Shown: positions 53,789 through 63,678, counted from the first letter of the stretch. The stretch: DNA of 64,000 nucleotides from Vulcanimicrobiota bacterium (GCA_017307785.1 JAFKGI010000014.1:113846-177845), one strand, 5' to 3'. Notes: generated by a model not told the origin, from the sequence alone. A program made the numbers and translations.

Positions 53789-56700
53789 TTGCTTACGAAT
53801 CGCGGCACACATCACTTTATGGGTTCCAGTTTGAATTCCCCGGAGCGCGCCAGCTTTGTCCTTGCCGTCCACGGCAACAGTCCGAATTTCCGAGAGGAAT
53901 TGCGGTTTTTGGCGCGCGTGCCGGGCGGCCGCCTGGCCGACACTCAGCGGGACGGAAGTCTTCAAGTTCGCGCCGGCGGGGCGCGCCTCAGTTGGGACGA
54001 TCTCGCCTACACTTCGATTCCCACCGTGCTGGTGTTGCTGCAGGATGACGACCAGGCCGAGAAGCTCTATGAAGAGCTGGCCCGCGTCAACGGCAAGTTG
54101 GTGGTGCCGCCCGGCCTGGCCTTGACCTGGGGAGATCGAGCGGCCCTGATTTGCGAGCCCAACGACTGGGTTTCCCGCATTCCCTTACTCTTCCAAATCG
54201 CGGTCGACGCGGAAAGCCGGCGCCTGATCGAGGAGCGCCTGCCGGAGATCTGCGATCTGCTCCAGCAGGCCACCGGTCACGATTTTCGCCACTACCGGCA
54301 GGCCTTCGTGGCCCGTCGCGTGGAGCGGCGAATGGGATTCACCCACGTCCTCAACCTGCAAGACTATCTCGAGCTGATTCGCGCTCACAACGAAGAACTG
54401 CAGCTGCTCTTTCAGGACTTACTGGTGGGCGTGACCCAGTTTTTCCGCGACCCCGACTCTTGGGAAGCTCTCAGCGTCCCCTTGTTGGAGATGCTGCGCA
54501 CAGGAGGCAGCCTGCGCATCTGGTCGGCCGGATGTGCCACCGGTGAGGAGGCCTACAGTGTCGCCATCCTGGTTTTGGAATTGCTGGAAGCCAACGACCT
54601 CAAGGCGGAGGTCAAGGTTCTGGCCACCGATATCGATGAAGAAGCGTTGGGAGTGGCCCGCAGCGGCACCTATGGTCTGCAACTGAAAAATCAGGTCTCT
54701 CCCGAGCGGCTCTCGCGCTACTTTACCAGCACCGGTGAGGGCTATCGGGTTTCGCGCGAGGTCCGCCAGATCTGCCAGTTTTCTCAGCACAATCTGGTCA
54801 CCGACCCACCCTTCGTGGAAATCGACCTGGTGCTGTGCCGCAACGTGCTCATCTATCTTTCGCCGGCTTTGCAGCAGAAGCTGGTGCCTCTCTTCCACTA
54901 CGCACTGCGCGGTGGCGGTTTTTTACTGTTGGGAAGTTCCGAGACTCTGGGGGAATCCTCGGCGCTTTACCAGTTGGCCAGCGACCAGGCCCGACTCTAT
55001 CGGCGCCTGGAAGCGGCCTCTTCGGTCAGTGTGGGCAGTCCCGACCTGTTTGTGCGCAGTTTGTTGCGCAATACCCATCGCGACGTCGATCTGACCCGGC
55101 TGGTCAGCGGTATCCTGGCCGACGAGTTCACGCCGCGCGCCCTGGTGGTTAATCGCGAAGGAGCCGTCCTCTGGTCCTCGGGACGACTGGAGCATCTTTT
55201 TCGACTGGGCGAAGGCAATTTTCAGAATCAGGTGGTGCAGTTGGCCCGCAAGGGACTGCGCAATCTCTTGCGCAGCGCTCTTTTGCAAGCGATTCGCGAA
55301 CAGCGCACCATCCTGCAAAGCGGGATTCGCATCGAGGCCAACGACGAAGGCCCGGCCTGTCTATTGGATTTGACCGTGCAGCCCATGCCCGAAATGGGTT
55401 CTCATACCGGCCTTTATTTGCTGGTGCTGCAAGACCGACCGGTAACCCTGGCGCCTCCCGAGGAGGCTTCCGGAACCGACGGCCGCTTGTTCGAGGTGGA
55501 GCGCGAGCTGGCTCGTGTGACCGACGAATTGGACCGGGTCGTGCAAGAGCTGGAATCCGCCAATGAAGAGCTGAAGAGTTCCAACGAAGAGCTCTGGGCG
55601 ATGAATGAAGAACTGCGCGTCACCAACGAAGAGCTGGAAAAGTCGCGGGCCGACGTGGAGAGTAAGAACAAGCAGCTGAGTCGGGCCAACCTGGATCTCA
55701 GCCATCTGCTGACGGCCACGAACATCCCCACCATTTTTCTCGACTTTGAACAGCGCGTCATTCGTTACACGCCCTCAGCCAAGCGTTTCTTCCCGTTCAA
55801 AGATTCCGACCTGGGTCGACCCATCCACGAAATCCGCGACCTGGCGGTCAACATGCCGCCCATCCCGGAACATCCTCAAGAAGACCAGGAAGTGGAGGTG
55901 GAGCTGGCCGACGGCTCGAGTTTCGTGCGCAAGGTTTTGCCCTACCGCGACTATTCGGGCCAGGAACTGGGCACGGTGGTCACCTTCTCCGATGTGACCG
56001 AGTTGCGGCGCAGTCGCGCGCGCCTGGATGACAGTCTGCGCGAGCTGGAGGCCGTCTACGAATACGCCCCGGTGGCTCTGGCCGTCGTCGACTCGGAGAT
56101 GAAGGTCATCAAGAGCAATCGCCTGTTTGAGGGGATGGGCATTACTCGACTGCCCTTCGAGTTGCGGGAAGCCATCGAGCGTGCTTGGGAGACTTCGGCT
56201 CCCGTTCACGACGTCGAGTTTTCTCAGATGAACTCGGGTAAGACGCGCCACTATCGAGCGGGCCTATATCCCCAGAGCAATCTGGCCAATCTGGTCGTTC
56301 GCGACGTGAGCGAGTCCAAACAACGGGCACAGGAGGCCTTACGTCGAGATTCGCTGCTGCAGGCCAGCGGCGAATTTCTGGCCATTGCCGACCCCGAAGG
56401 TCCCTTGCTCTATCTGAATGATGCCGGGCAAAAGATGTGCGGCGTATCGGGTTTTCGTCTTCCCAGCCTGGAGCAGTGCCTCTTCGCCGAGGAACAGGAC
56501 CGGCTGCGCAGTGAAGTTTTGCCGGCCCTGGGTTCCGGTTCCGGTTGGACCGGGGCCTGGCGCCTGCGTCATCGAATCACCGGACAGGCGGTACCCGTGC
56601 GCGCCACCTTCTCCGTGCTCGATTCCGGGTTGCTGCACGTGGCCGCCCAGGATTGCACTCGGGAGCATCAGGTCGAGACCCAGTTGGCCGAAGAGCGGGC

Positions 56701-59700
56701 GGCTGCCCAGAGCATGCTGGACCAGTTACCGGTGGGCGTACTCTTTATCGACTCCAGTTATCGCTATCTGGCCGCCAATCACGAGGCTTGCCGTATCTTG
56801 GGACGCAGTCGCGAGGAATTGCTGAACAGCAGCGTGCTCGATCTCACCCCCGGATTCGAGGGCAGCCAGTTTCAGAAAGCCTTTGACGGCGCCCTGGCCG
56901 GGCAGCCTCAGGTGATCAGTCGCTACTTTGAGCCGCACGACCGCTATTATTCCGTTCGTTATTTGCCCCATAGCCTGGGCGTGATGGCCGTTTTTGAGGA
57001 CATTACCGAAGCCAAGCGCACCGAAGCAGTGGCTCAAGAAATGATTCTGGCCGTATCCGGAAGCAGCGATTTCATCGCGACTTTTGACAGTTCGCTGCAG
57101 GTCCGCTTTGTCAACCAGGCTGGGCTGCGTCTGTTGGTCCGCGAGCAAGCCATTGGAATGGAGCTCAGTCAGCTGTATCCGGAGTGGGCACGCCCTGACA
57201 TTCGCACCGGCGTTGCCCACCTGCAGCAAGACACCCATTTCACGGTGGAGACCGCTCTGCTGCGTCAAAACGGCGAAGAGCTTCCGGTTTCTCAGGTCTT
57301 CCAGAGAGTTTTCGACGAGGATGGCCGGCCCATCGGCTACTGCACCATTGCCCGCGACATCACCGAACTTCGCCGGCGCGAGGCCTTCCTGCGCGAAAGT
57401 GAGAGTCGTTTCCGGCGCGCCATCTCGCAGGCTCCGATCCCCGTCTTGATCTTCACCGAGGATGGAGAGGTTCTCTCGGCCAGCGATTCGCTGGTGGAAA
57501 TGACCGGCTACGAACTTTCGGACATCGCCCGCCTGCAGCACTGGGTGCTGATCGCGCATCGTGAAAAGGCTGACTGGGTGCGCGAGCAACTGCTGGGATG
57601 GTTCCAAAAGGACCGGCAGCCCAGCTTTGAAGCCAACGTTTACAACCGCCGCGGAGAAGAACTTTTCTGGCGCTTCACCGCTTCGCCGATCGCGACCCTG
57701 GAAGACGGCCGACGCTACCTGGTGGTCATGGCCGTGGACCTGTCCGAGCGTCTGGAGAAGGAGCGGGCCCTTCAGGAAGGCAGCAATTTCCTGCGCCGCA
57801 CTCTGGACAGCCTGCAACTGTTCGCGGTCGTGTGTACTCCTGACGGCCTGGTTGTCGAGGTCAATCGAACGGCTTTGGAGTTGGCCCAGCTGCAGCCGGA
57901 GCAAGTGGTGGGCAAGCCTCTGGCTCAGACCTACTGGTGGTCGCATGACCCGGCCCTGCAGCACGAACTGCGCACCGCTTTGGAGAAAGCGGCCACGGGG
58001 GAATCCGTTCGATTTGACACTCAGGTGTTGGTCTCTCCAGGGCAGACTCTGGCGCTCGACTTCCAGGTTGTGCCTATGCGCGATGCCTCCGGACGGATCA
58101 CCCACCTGGTTCCCTCTGGACTGGACATCACTCAGCGTCTGGCCACCGAGCGCGCCCGTCAGGCCGACCAGGACCGCTTCCGAGCTCTGCTAAACTCGAC
58201 GGCGGAAGCCATCTACGGCCTTGACCTGCAGGGTCGCTTCACCTTTGCCAACCAGTCCTGTTTGGATATGTTGGGCTACGATAGCGACGCGGAACTGCTC
58301 GGCTGTAATTCTCACGAGAAGATCCACTATCTGCATCCGGATGGCAGCAACTACCCCGCCTCCGAGTGTCCGATCCAGCGTGCTCTGGCCACCTCTCAGC
58401 CGGTTTATGCCTCCAACGAGTTCCTGATCCGCAAGGACGGCAGCTTCATGCCGGTCGAGTTGTGGGCGCATCCCAAGCGCATCGCGGGAAAAATCACCGG
58501 CTGCGTGGTCACCTATTTCGACATCTCGGAACGGTTACGGATCGCCGAGGAACTGTCGCGAGCCAAAGCGGCGGCCGAATCGGCAAGTCAGGCCAAATCC
58601 GACTTCCTGGCCAATATGAGCCACGAAATTCGCACCCCGATGGCGGCCATTCTCGGCTATGTCGACATTCTGCTGCGCCAGGTCAGTGAGCCTGATGATG
58701 TCGAGTGTCTTCGCGTGATTCAGCGCAACGGCGTGCATCTACTCGAGATCATCAACGACATTCTCGACCTCTCCAAGATCGAGGCGGGCCGTCTCCAGTT
58801 GGAAACCGTGCCGGTTTCTCTGGAAGTGGTCCTGGGCGAAGTGATGTCGCTGATGAACGTGCGGGCTGCCGAGAAGGACCTGCAGCTGAGCCTGGAGTTT
58901 GAGGGCGCGGTGCCGCGCACCATCGCCAGCGATCCCACCCGCCTGCGCCAGGTGCTGATGAATCTGCTGGGCAATGCGATCAAGTTCACCGAGAGCGGCA
59001 CGGTCGGACTGAGCGTTCAGATGCGTGGCGAGCAGTTGTTGGAGATCAGCGTTTCGGATACCGGCATCGGAATCTCCGGCGAGCAGTTGGAGCAACTTTT
59101 CCAACCCTTCACCCAGGCCGACACTTCGGTCACCCGACGCTTCGGAGGAACCGGTTTGGGGTTGGTGATCAGCCGCAAACTGATCGAGATGTTGGGCGGC
59201 ACGATCGAAGTGAGCAGCGAATTGGGCAAAGGCTCGGTTTTCCGCTTTACTCTGGCCACCGGCAACCTGGAAGGCGTGGAGAACGTGCAGGAAGGCCCGG
59301 TCGAACTGCGCCCTTCCTCGTCTGAGACCAATTCCGGCAGTCTGCCCGACCTGACCGGACTGCGGGTGCTGGTGGTAGATGATCGGCGCGACATTCGCTA
59401 CCTGGTGCAAAGCTACTTGGAAGAAGCCGGTGCCGCGGTAGAGACCGGGGGAGATGGTCAGGCCGCGCTCGATTATCTGGAGCACGGCAGCCCCGATATT
59501 CTGGTGCTGGACATGCAGATGCCCCGTCTGGACGGGTATTCGACGGCTCGCGAACTGCGCCAGCGCGGTTGCAAGGTGCCGATTCTGGCTCTTACTGCCT
59601 CGGCGATGAAGTATGACCGGGATCTTTGCCTGCAGGCCGGCTGCGATAGTTACTTGAGTAAGCCGGTCCAGCGTGAGGCGCTATTGCGTCAAGTGGACCT

Positions 59701-60067
59701 GTTGGTTCGGCGCGGACAGACGCTGCGCGTGCTGGTGGTCGAGGACAATCCTATGGCCGGTGTGGCGCTCCGGGCCACTCTGCAAAGCCTGGGCTGTGAG
59801 GCCGCACTCGTGGGCGATGGCGAAGAGGCGCTCGTGAAAGCCGCCGCCGAGGCGCCGGATTTCGCCTTCATCGACATGGGGCTGCCCGGAATGGATGGCT
59901 GGGAGCTGCTGCGTCGCCTGCGCCAGCAAAATCCTCGCTGCCGCTGCGTCCTGCACAGTGGCCGTTCGGCTGACGAGGTGATCAGTCCGGAACCGGGTCT
60001 GGCCTTCGATGAGATCGTGCAGAAACCGGCCAGTCGCGACCAGCTTAACGCGATTCTTTTTCCTTAA
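53789..60067 (+). CDS. CheR-multiPAS-histidine kinase-REC-REC giant signalling protein
   Basis: 2092 residues. Residues 1-135 are an unrecognised N-terminal domain with no CheB motifs. Then a CheR methyltransferase (about 139-410; WSAGCATGEEAYSVAIL, CRNVLIYL), a PAS-like region, a coiled coil (567-637), some eight further PAS domains (about 640-1580), HisKA (His in FLANMSHEIRTPM near 1610), HATPase (NLLGNAIKFT, GGTGLGLVISR) and two receivers (about 1855-1970 and 1978-2092; LVLDMQMPRLDG, FIDMGLPGMDG). The start is TTG 53789 with AGGGA upstream, or ATG 53819. Typical CheB-CheR-PAS kinases have CheB first; here it is replaced. Predicted cytoplasmic. Confidence 0.9.
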   Translation: MLTNRGTHHFMGSSLNSPERASFVLAVHGNSPNFREELRFLARVPGGRLADTQRDGSLQVRAGGARLSWDDLAYTSIPTVLVLLQDDDQAEKLYEELARVNGKLVVPPGLALTWGDRAALICEPNDWVSRIPLLFQIAVDAESRRLIEERLPEICDLLQQATGHDFRHYRQAFVARRVERRMGFTHVLNLQDYLELIRAHNEELQLLFQDLLVGVTQFFRDPDSWEALSVPLLEMLRTGGSLRIWSAGCATGEEAYSVAILVLELLEANDLKAEVKVLATDIDEEALGVARSGTYGLQLKNQVSPERLSRYFTSTGEGYRVSREVRQICQFSQHNLVTDPPFVEIDLVLCRNVLIYLSPALQQKLVPLFHYALRGGGFLLLGSSETLGESSALYQLASDQARLYRRLEAASSVSVGSPDLFVRSLLRNTHRDVDLTRLVSGILADEFTPRALVVNREGAVLWSSGRLEHLFRLGEGNFQNQVVQLARKGLRNLLRSALLQAIREQRTILQSGIRIEANDEGPACLLDLTVQPMPEMGSHTGLYLLVLQDRPVTLAPPEEASGTDGRLFEVERELARVTDELDRVVQELESANEELKSSNEELWAMNEELRVTNEELEKSRADVESKNKQLSRANLDLSHLLTATNIPTIFLDFEQRVIRYTPSAKRFFPFKDSDLGRPIHEIRDLAVNMPPIPEHPQEDQEVEVELADGSSFVRKVLPYRDYSGQELGTVVTFSDVTELRRSRARLDDSLRELEAVYEYAPVALAVVDSEMKVIKSNRLFEGMGITRLPFELREAIERAWETSAPVHDVEFSQMNSGKTRHYRAGLYPQSNLANLVVRDVSESKQRAQEALRRDSLLQASGEFLAIADPEGPLLYLNDAGQKMCGVSGFRLPSLEQCLFAEEQDRLRSEVLPALGSGSGWTGAWRLRHRITGQAVPVRATFSVLDSGLLHVAAQDCTREHQVETQLAEERAAAQSMLDQLPVGVLFIDSSYRYLAANHEACRILGRSREELLNSSVLDLTPGFEGSQFQKAFDGALAGQPQVISRYFEPHDRYYSVRYLPHSLGVMAVFEDITEAKRTEAVAQEMILAVSGSSDFIATFDSSLQVRFVNQAGLRLLVREQAIGMELSQLYPEWARPDIRTGVAHLQQDTHFTVETALLRQNGEELPVSQVFQRVFDEDGRPIGYCTIARDITELRRREAFLRESESRFRRAISQAPIPVLIFTEDGEVLSASDSLVEMTGYELSDIARLQHWVLIAHREKADWVREQLLGWFQKDRQPSFEANVYNRRGEELFWRFTASPIATLEDGRRYLVVMAVDLSERLEKERALQEGSNFLRRTLDSLQLFAVVCTPDGLVVEVNRTALELAQLQPEQVVGKPLAQTYWWSHDPALQHELRTALEKAATGESVRFDTQVLVSPGQTLALDFQVVPMRDASGRITHLVPSGLDITQRLATERARQADQDRFRALLNSTAEAIYGLDLQGRFTFANQSCLDMLGYDSDAELLGCNSHEKIHYLHPDGSNYPASECPIQRALATSQPVYASNEFLIRKDGSFMPVELWAHPKRIAGKITGCVVTYFDISERLRIAEELSRAKAAAESASQAKSDFLANMSHEIRTPMAAILGYVDILLRQVSEPDDVECLRVIQRNGVHLLEIINDILDLSKIEAGRLQLETVPVSLEVVLGEVMSLMNVRAAEKDLQLSLEFEGAVPRTIASDPTRLRQVLMNLLGNAIKFTESGTVGLSVQMRGEQLLEISVSDTGIGISGEQLEQLFQPFTQADTSVTRRFGGTGLGLVISRKLIEMLGGTIEVSSELGKGSVFRFTLATGNLEGVENVQEGPVELRPSSSETNSGSLPDLTGLRVLVVDDRRDIRYLVQSYLEEAGAAVETGGDGQAALDYLEHGSPDILVLDMQMPRLDGYSTARELRQRGCKVPILALTASAMKYDRDLCLQAGCDSYLSKPVQREALLRQVDLLVRRGQTLRVLVVEDNPMAGVALRATLQSLGCEAALVGDGEEALVKAAAEAPDFAFIDMGLPGMDGWELLRRLRQQNPRCRCVLHSGRSADEVISPEPGLAFDEIVQKPASRDQLNAILFP

Positions 60068-60749
60068 GGAACTCGGCCAGTTCCTGAGGATGGTCGGTGT
60101 TGATGCGATCCACGCCCGCCTGGTAGAATTCGCCCCAGGCCTCGGCATTGTCAGGCGTTCCCCAGAGGCGCAAGAGCAGGCCTTTGTCGTGCGCACGCTT
60201 CACCAGTTCCTCCAGGCGCGTCCTGGTTCCAGCTCCCATCGGGCCGTCGCCTTTCCAGGAGGATTCGGGCCACCAGGGACCACTGACATAGCGGCAGTTA
60301 GCCGGTAGACCTTGACCGCGTAGTTCGGCCACCGTGCCTTCTAAAGTGATGTAGGCAAGGCGAGGGGATCGTTTGGGCCGAGAACCACTGAGGATCACGA
60401 TGGTTTTGGGAGGCGGAGGATTGGCCGTGAGCTCCTGCTCCAAAAGGTTGAGTGCCAGGTCGGGGTCGGATTTGAAGTCCACCAGCAGCTCCAGGGGTTT
60501 CCCCTGCCAGCGCTGCAGCGGTTCCAGGTAAAGCCGGGTGAGCGTGTTCTCGGGGTCCAATTGGAAACGGGAATGGGCTACCAGCAGGTGTCCGTCCTGA
60601 GGATAGACGTCCGCCTCGATACTGACCATTCCACTGCGTGCCGCCCCCTCGAACGGCCGATCTTGTTCATAATCGTTGTGGGAGTGACCTCCGGGAGCCG
60701 CCACGGCGAGGAGCGGGAAAAGCAGGTAGAACCAGGGTTTTGCTGTCAT
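60045..60749 (-). CDS. Exported glycerophosphodiesterase/PI-PLC-like protein
   Basis: 234 residues with a signal peptide (AKPWFYLLFPLLAVAAP) and a TIM-barrel related to GDPD and PI-specific phospholipase C: GGHSHNDYEQDRPFEGA, SIEADVYPQDGHLLVAH, LELLVDFKSD, and GVDRINTDHPQELAEFL. It lacks the exact HRG of classical GlpQ, using HSHNDYE, a pattern seen in a poorly characterised bacterial group. The ATG at 60749 is chosen because the signal peptide starts there. The 3' end overlaps the giant kinase gene by 23 bases. Confidence 0.78.
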   Translation of the reverse strand: MTAKPWFYLLFPLLAVAAPGGHSHNDYEQDRPFEGAARSGMVSIEADVYPQDGHLLVAHSRFQLDPENTLTRLYLEPLQRWQGKPLELLVDFKSDPDLALNLLEQELTANPPPPKTIVILSGSRPKRSPRLAYITLEGTVAELRGQGLPANCRYVSGPWWPESSWKGDGPMGAGTRTRLEELVKRAHDKGLLLRLWGTPDNAEAWGEFYQAGVDRINTDHPQELAEFLKEKESR

Positions 60750-60841
60750 CCCGGAGCCCTTCCGTCCCACTCCTGGACTTCCCTGGATAGTTCACAATTT
60801 GGCAATAACCTGGGGTGCGGGTGTGGGATATACACGATCTA

Positions 60842-61132
60842 ATGATTGCCGTCGCACTTCGTCCCCAAATGGTCACCGAAATCTCTCCCGCCAGTGACTC
60901 CTGGCAGGCCAGCTGGTCGGCCTGGCATTACCCCGAGGATGAGCGGCCCCGTCACGGCCCGCAGGAGCGTTCCCTCTCCGCTGGCGGAGGCGCGGTCCAG
61001 AGCGGCTGCACCAACTTGCGCACCTTGCTTGGAATCGAGTCTTTGGGAGAGGTCTGGGAAGCCATGCTCGGCCAGACCAGCTCACAGGACCTCGTGATCG
61101 ACAGCTGGACTCAGCTCCTTCGGCTCAACTGA
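60842..61132 (+). CDS. Small protein upstream of the GHKL-like gene
   Basis: 96 codons from ATG 60842 (an upstream GTG at 60815 is in frame). Soluble, with Trp-rich helices (SWQASWSAWHYPEDERPRHG) and a C-terminal helix IDSWTQLLRLN. Stops five bases before the start of the next gene, indicating coupling. No family recognised; probably a partner of the GHKL-like protein. Confidence 0.55.
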   Translation: MIAVALRPQMVTEISPASDSWQASWSAWHYPEDERPRHGPQERSLSAGGGAVQSGCTNLRTLLGIESLGEVWEAMLGQTSSQDLVIDSWTQLLRLN

Positions 61133-61136
61133 GCGG

Positions 61137-62498
61137 ATGGGGCGTCCCTCGGAACTGGAAGACTTCCTTCGCTCGCAAATCGACGAGGGCGCCAAAGATT
61201 CTTCCGGAAAGTTCACCCTCTCTCGCGAAAAGGCTTTGGAAAAGCTGGCCGCCTATCAGCTACAAGGCGGTCAGAGCTGGGTTCTCAAGGTCATTCAGGC
61301 GGTTGTCGCCGCCGGCGCCTCGGAACTCTCGGTGCGTCAGACCGGCACGGACACCGAATTTCATTTCTCGATGCCCGAGCCCTGGCTGCTGGCGGAGGTC
61401 GAAGATGCCTTTTACGATCCCGAGGTTTCCCCCAACCGCTCGCTAGACCATCTGAAGCGCGGTCTCTGGAGTGTTTCACTTCACAACATGCGCCCCTTTT
61501 TGCTGGCCATCCCCGGCTGCCCGGAAGCGCTGGTGTGGACTGGCAAAGCCTTGACCCGCGGCGCCGTGGCGGCCCGGCAGTCGGTGCTACTGGCGGTTTC
61601 CCATCGGACCATCTTCGAAGGTAAGGGAATCCCACTGCTACGAAACCTGGAGGCGGCCTCGGGCAATGCCGAGGTGCTGGCCGAATTGCGTGACCGCGCC
61701 TTTACTTGTTCCATTCCGCTGAAAGTGGATAACCGGCGAATGGACGCGCTTCAGGCCTGTCCCAAATACGGCGTCAGCAAGTCCAGCTATCCGGTCTATC
61801 TGGCCTTTTTGGGTGGCGACCTCCCGGAGTTGAAGATTCCCCCTGCTACGTTTGGCAAGTATCGCCCTCAGGCCGAGGGAGATTCTGAGATCGCCAAGCT
61901 TTTCCATCGACAGACGAAGTTACCCGAGAAGGTTGCGGTAGGCTCCCTGATTACGGCTCACGTGCGCGAAGTCAAGCGCGGTAAGGCGACCGTCTGGGAG
62001 GCCTATTCGATGGGGAGCTGTCTCTACTGGGTGCGCGACGGAGTGGTGGTCGACTGGGAGCATCTCAAGACGTCCGCGGCTTGTATTTCCTGTGCTCTCT
62101 TCGTGTCGGCCGAGGGCCTGGCGACGGATTTGACCGGATTGAAGCTGGCCCGTGGGGAAGCCTACGAAGACCGGGTGGAGCAGGCCCTGGAGATTCTCAA
62201 GCCTTTTGTGTCGAGCGCCGAGGTCTCCCTGGAGGCGATGATTCGCAGTCAGAAGCTGGCCGGCAATGTGGCCGGCGGCATCATGTTGGTCGGAGCCGTG
62301 ACGCTGGGCCTGATGATTCCGATTTGGGGGCTCTTCCTGGCGGGTGGAGCGCTGATGACCCTGTCTCAATCCGGGTCCACCGCGCGCGCTTTGGATCAGA
62401 ACCTGAAGCGCGGGCTGGAACGACTCCAGCAAGACATCAACCGCCTGCGCCCGACAAGGCTCGCACGGCCTTACGAGACTCAAAAGGACGGCCCTTAG
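61137..62498 (+). CDS. Degenerate GHKL-like membrane protein (paralogue of 30408)
   Basis: 453 residues. N-terminal part (1-90): LREKALEKLAAYQL-like helix, then WVLKVIQAVVAAGASELSVR, which resembles the N-box region of Hsp90/MutL ATPases (E-x-x-x-N-x-x-DAGA) with its catalytic residues replaced. Middle part has SLDHLKRGLWSVSL and SVLLAVSHRTIFEG. The C terminus has two hydrophobic helices (about 380-415) and a coiled-coil tail. It shares its layout with the protein at 30408, which lacks the membrane part. The 3' end overlaps the metallophosphoesterase gene by 62 bases. Confidence 0.6.
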   Translation: MGRPSELEDFLRSQIDEGAKDSSGKFTLSREKALEKLAAYQLQGGQSWVLKVIQAVVAAGASELSVRQTGTDTEFHFSMPEPWLLAEVEDAFYDPEVSPNRSLDHLKRGLWSVSLHNMRPFLLAIPGCPEALVWTGKALTRGAVAARQSVLLAVSHRTIFEGKGIPLLRNLEAASGNAEVLAELRDRAFTCSIPLKVDNRRMDALQACPKYGVSKSSYPVYLAFLGGDLPELKIPPATFGKYRPQAEGDSEIAKLFHRQTKLPEKVAVGSLITAHVREVKRGKATVWEAYSMGSCLYWVRDGVVVDWEHLKTSAACISCALFVSAEGLATDLTGLKLARGEAYEDRVEQALEILKPFVSSAEVSLEAMIRSQKLAGNVAGGIMLVGAVTLGLMIPIWGLFLAGGALMTLSQSGSTARALDQNLKRGLERLQQDINRLRPTRLARPYETQKDGP

Positions 62499-63453
62499 GC
62501 GGAGCGACGATCATGACCCAGCCCTCGATAGGGTTGATTTGAATGATCTTCCCGCCGACCTGGTCTCGAAACAGGCCCTCGGTCACTTTGCGATGCCCGC
62601 ATACCCAGGGTCGTCGGGCCGTCACCTGAAAGCGCTGGCAGTTGGAGAGGAAGGCCTTTTCCTGGGGACCGCCCGCCACCCACTGCGTGTTGTCCGACCA
62701 ACACAGCGTGCGAAAGGCCAGGGCCGTGCGATTCTTGATGGTCTCCAGGGTCAACTCCCGTTCCGGCGGTGCGTGAGAACCGACGAAACTGCCTCCGCTG
62801 GCCATCAGCGGGAGGCTTCCCTCGGTGGCGGCCCACTCGTGGAGAAACGGCTCGCCCCAGGTTTTGCTGATCCAGGCTCGCACCAGGTTGGATTCACCCA
62901 CCCGGGTAAACTTGAAGTAGGGTTGCTGGGGATCCACATCTTCGTGATTGCCGCGGACGAAGAAGAAGCGACCCGGATAGCTGCTTTTGAGTTCGAAAAT
63001 CATGACCATGAGGCCGAGGCTTTCGGCAATTTCCGCCTCTAGCGAAGGCGACTTCCGCCCCTCCAGATAGTCCCGCTCCGCCTGCATCCAGCGCGTCTGA
63101 CCACGCTGCTCCGAGTGCATGGCGTCTCCCAGGCAGAGCACGTTGAGCTTGCCCTGCTGCAGCAGATCCAGTGCCGTCTTGCCCTCGATTTTTTGGGAAA
63201 GCGCCGTCACCAGATAGGCCCGTTGGGCGTGCAAATCCGGCAAGATGATCGTGGGAACGTCCCCCGGCACCTCGACCAACCCCCCCTGCTTCAGGAAAAT
63301 CGGCCTGGCCTTAGCCGCCGCCTTGAGGTAATAGGCGGGCTTCTGCAGTGCATTGTCCACCGCCATCCTGCGCAGCCCGGCCAGCGTAGGCTGAGCCCAG
63401 GCCATCGAAGTCAAAGCAAGCAAACAAATCACGCTCTTCATCCAGTCCGCCAT
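62437..63453 (-). CDS. Exported metallophosphoesterase
   Basis: 338 residues with a signal peptide (MKSVICLLALTSMAWA) from ATG 63453 or 63441. Metallophosphoesterase motifs in order: Asp and His in IILPDLHAQRAY, LCLGDAMHSE, the FVRGNHED block, SFVGSHAPPE and VCGHRKV. Phosphatase or phosphodiesterase of unknown substrate in the envelope. The frame is open to 63678 but that would run through the repeat at 63483-63678, so the shorter start is used. Confidence 0.85.
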   Translation of the reverse strand: MADWMKSVICLLALTSMAWAQPTLAGLRRMAVDNALQKPAYYLKAAAKARPIFLKQGGLVEVPGDVPTIILPDLHAQRAYLVTALSQKIEGKTALDLLQQGKLNVLCLGDAMHSEQRGQTRWMQAERDYLEGRKSPSLEAEIAESLGLMVMIFELKSSYPGRFFFVRGNHEDVDPQQPYFKFTRVGESNLVRAWISKTWGEPFLHEWAATEGSLPLMASGGSFVGSHAPPERELTLETIKNRTALAFRTLCWSDNTQWVAGGPQEKAFLSNCQRFQVTARRPWVCGHRKVTEGLFRDQVGGKIIQINPIEGWVMIVAPPKGRPFESRKAVRALSGAGG

Positions 63454-63482
63454 GCTCGAAATCCGCCTGAACTCCTTTCTGC

Positions 63483-63678
63483 TTACCCGAAAGGAGAGGT
63501 GGGGAAGCCGGGAGAGAGACTTTGCTTTTCCCGTCCGTACTGCGCTTGCTGGTCCCGGAAGGGGGACCAGGGTGAAATGGGGACCAGGAGACGGTTTTCG
63601 CGGTAGGGCCGACTCTTTGCTTGTGGTGTTTTTAGAGTTGAGTTGGCCTGGGCCGGACTCTACCTTAAAAATCAACAT
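63483..63678. repeat. Intergenic repeat, copy 1
   Basis: About 196 bp, closely matched by the following copy: shared blocks are CGAAAGGAGAGGTGGG-like, GCTTTTCCCGTCCGT, TGCGCTTGCTGGTC, CGGAAGGGGGACCAGGG, TGAAATGGGGAC, GAGACGGTTTTCGCGGT and CTTAAAAATCAACAT. The core GGTCCC/GGGACC forms a small hairpin. Non-coding; only short shadow frames run through it. Confidence 0.85.

Noticed and set aside
56726..58105. A 459-codon minus-strand frame inside the giant kinase gene
   Set aside because: Antisense to PAS-coding sequence, no recognisable protein features or ribosome-binding site.
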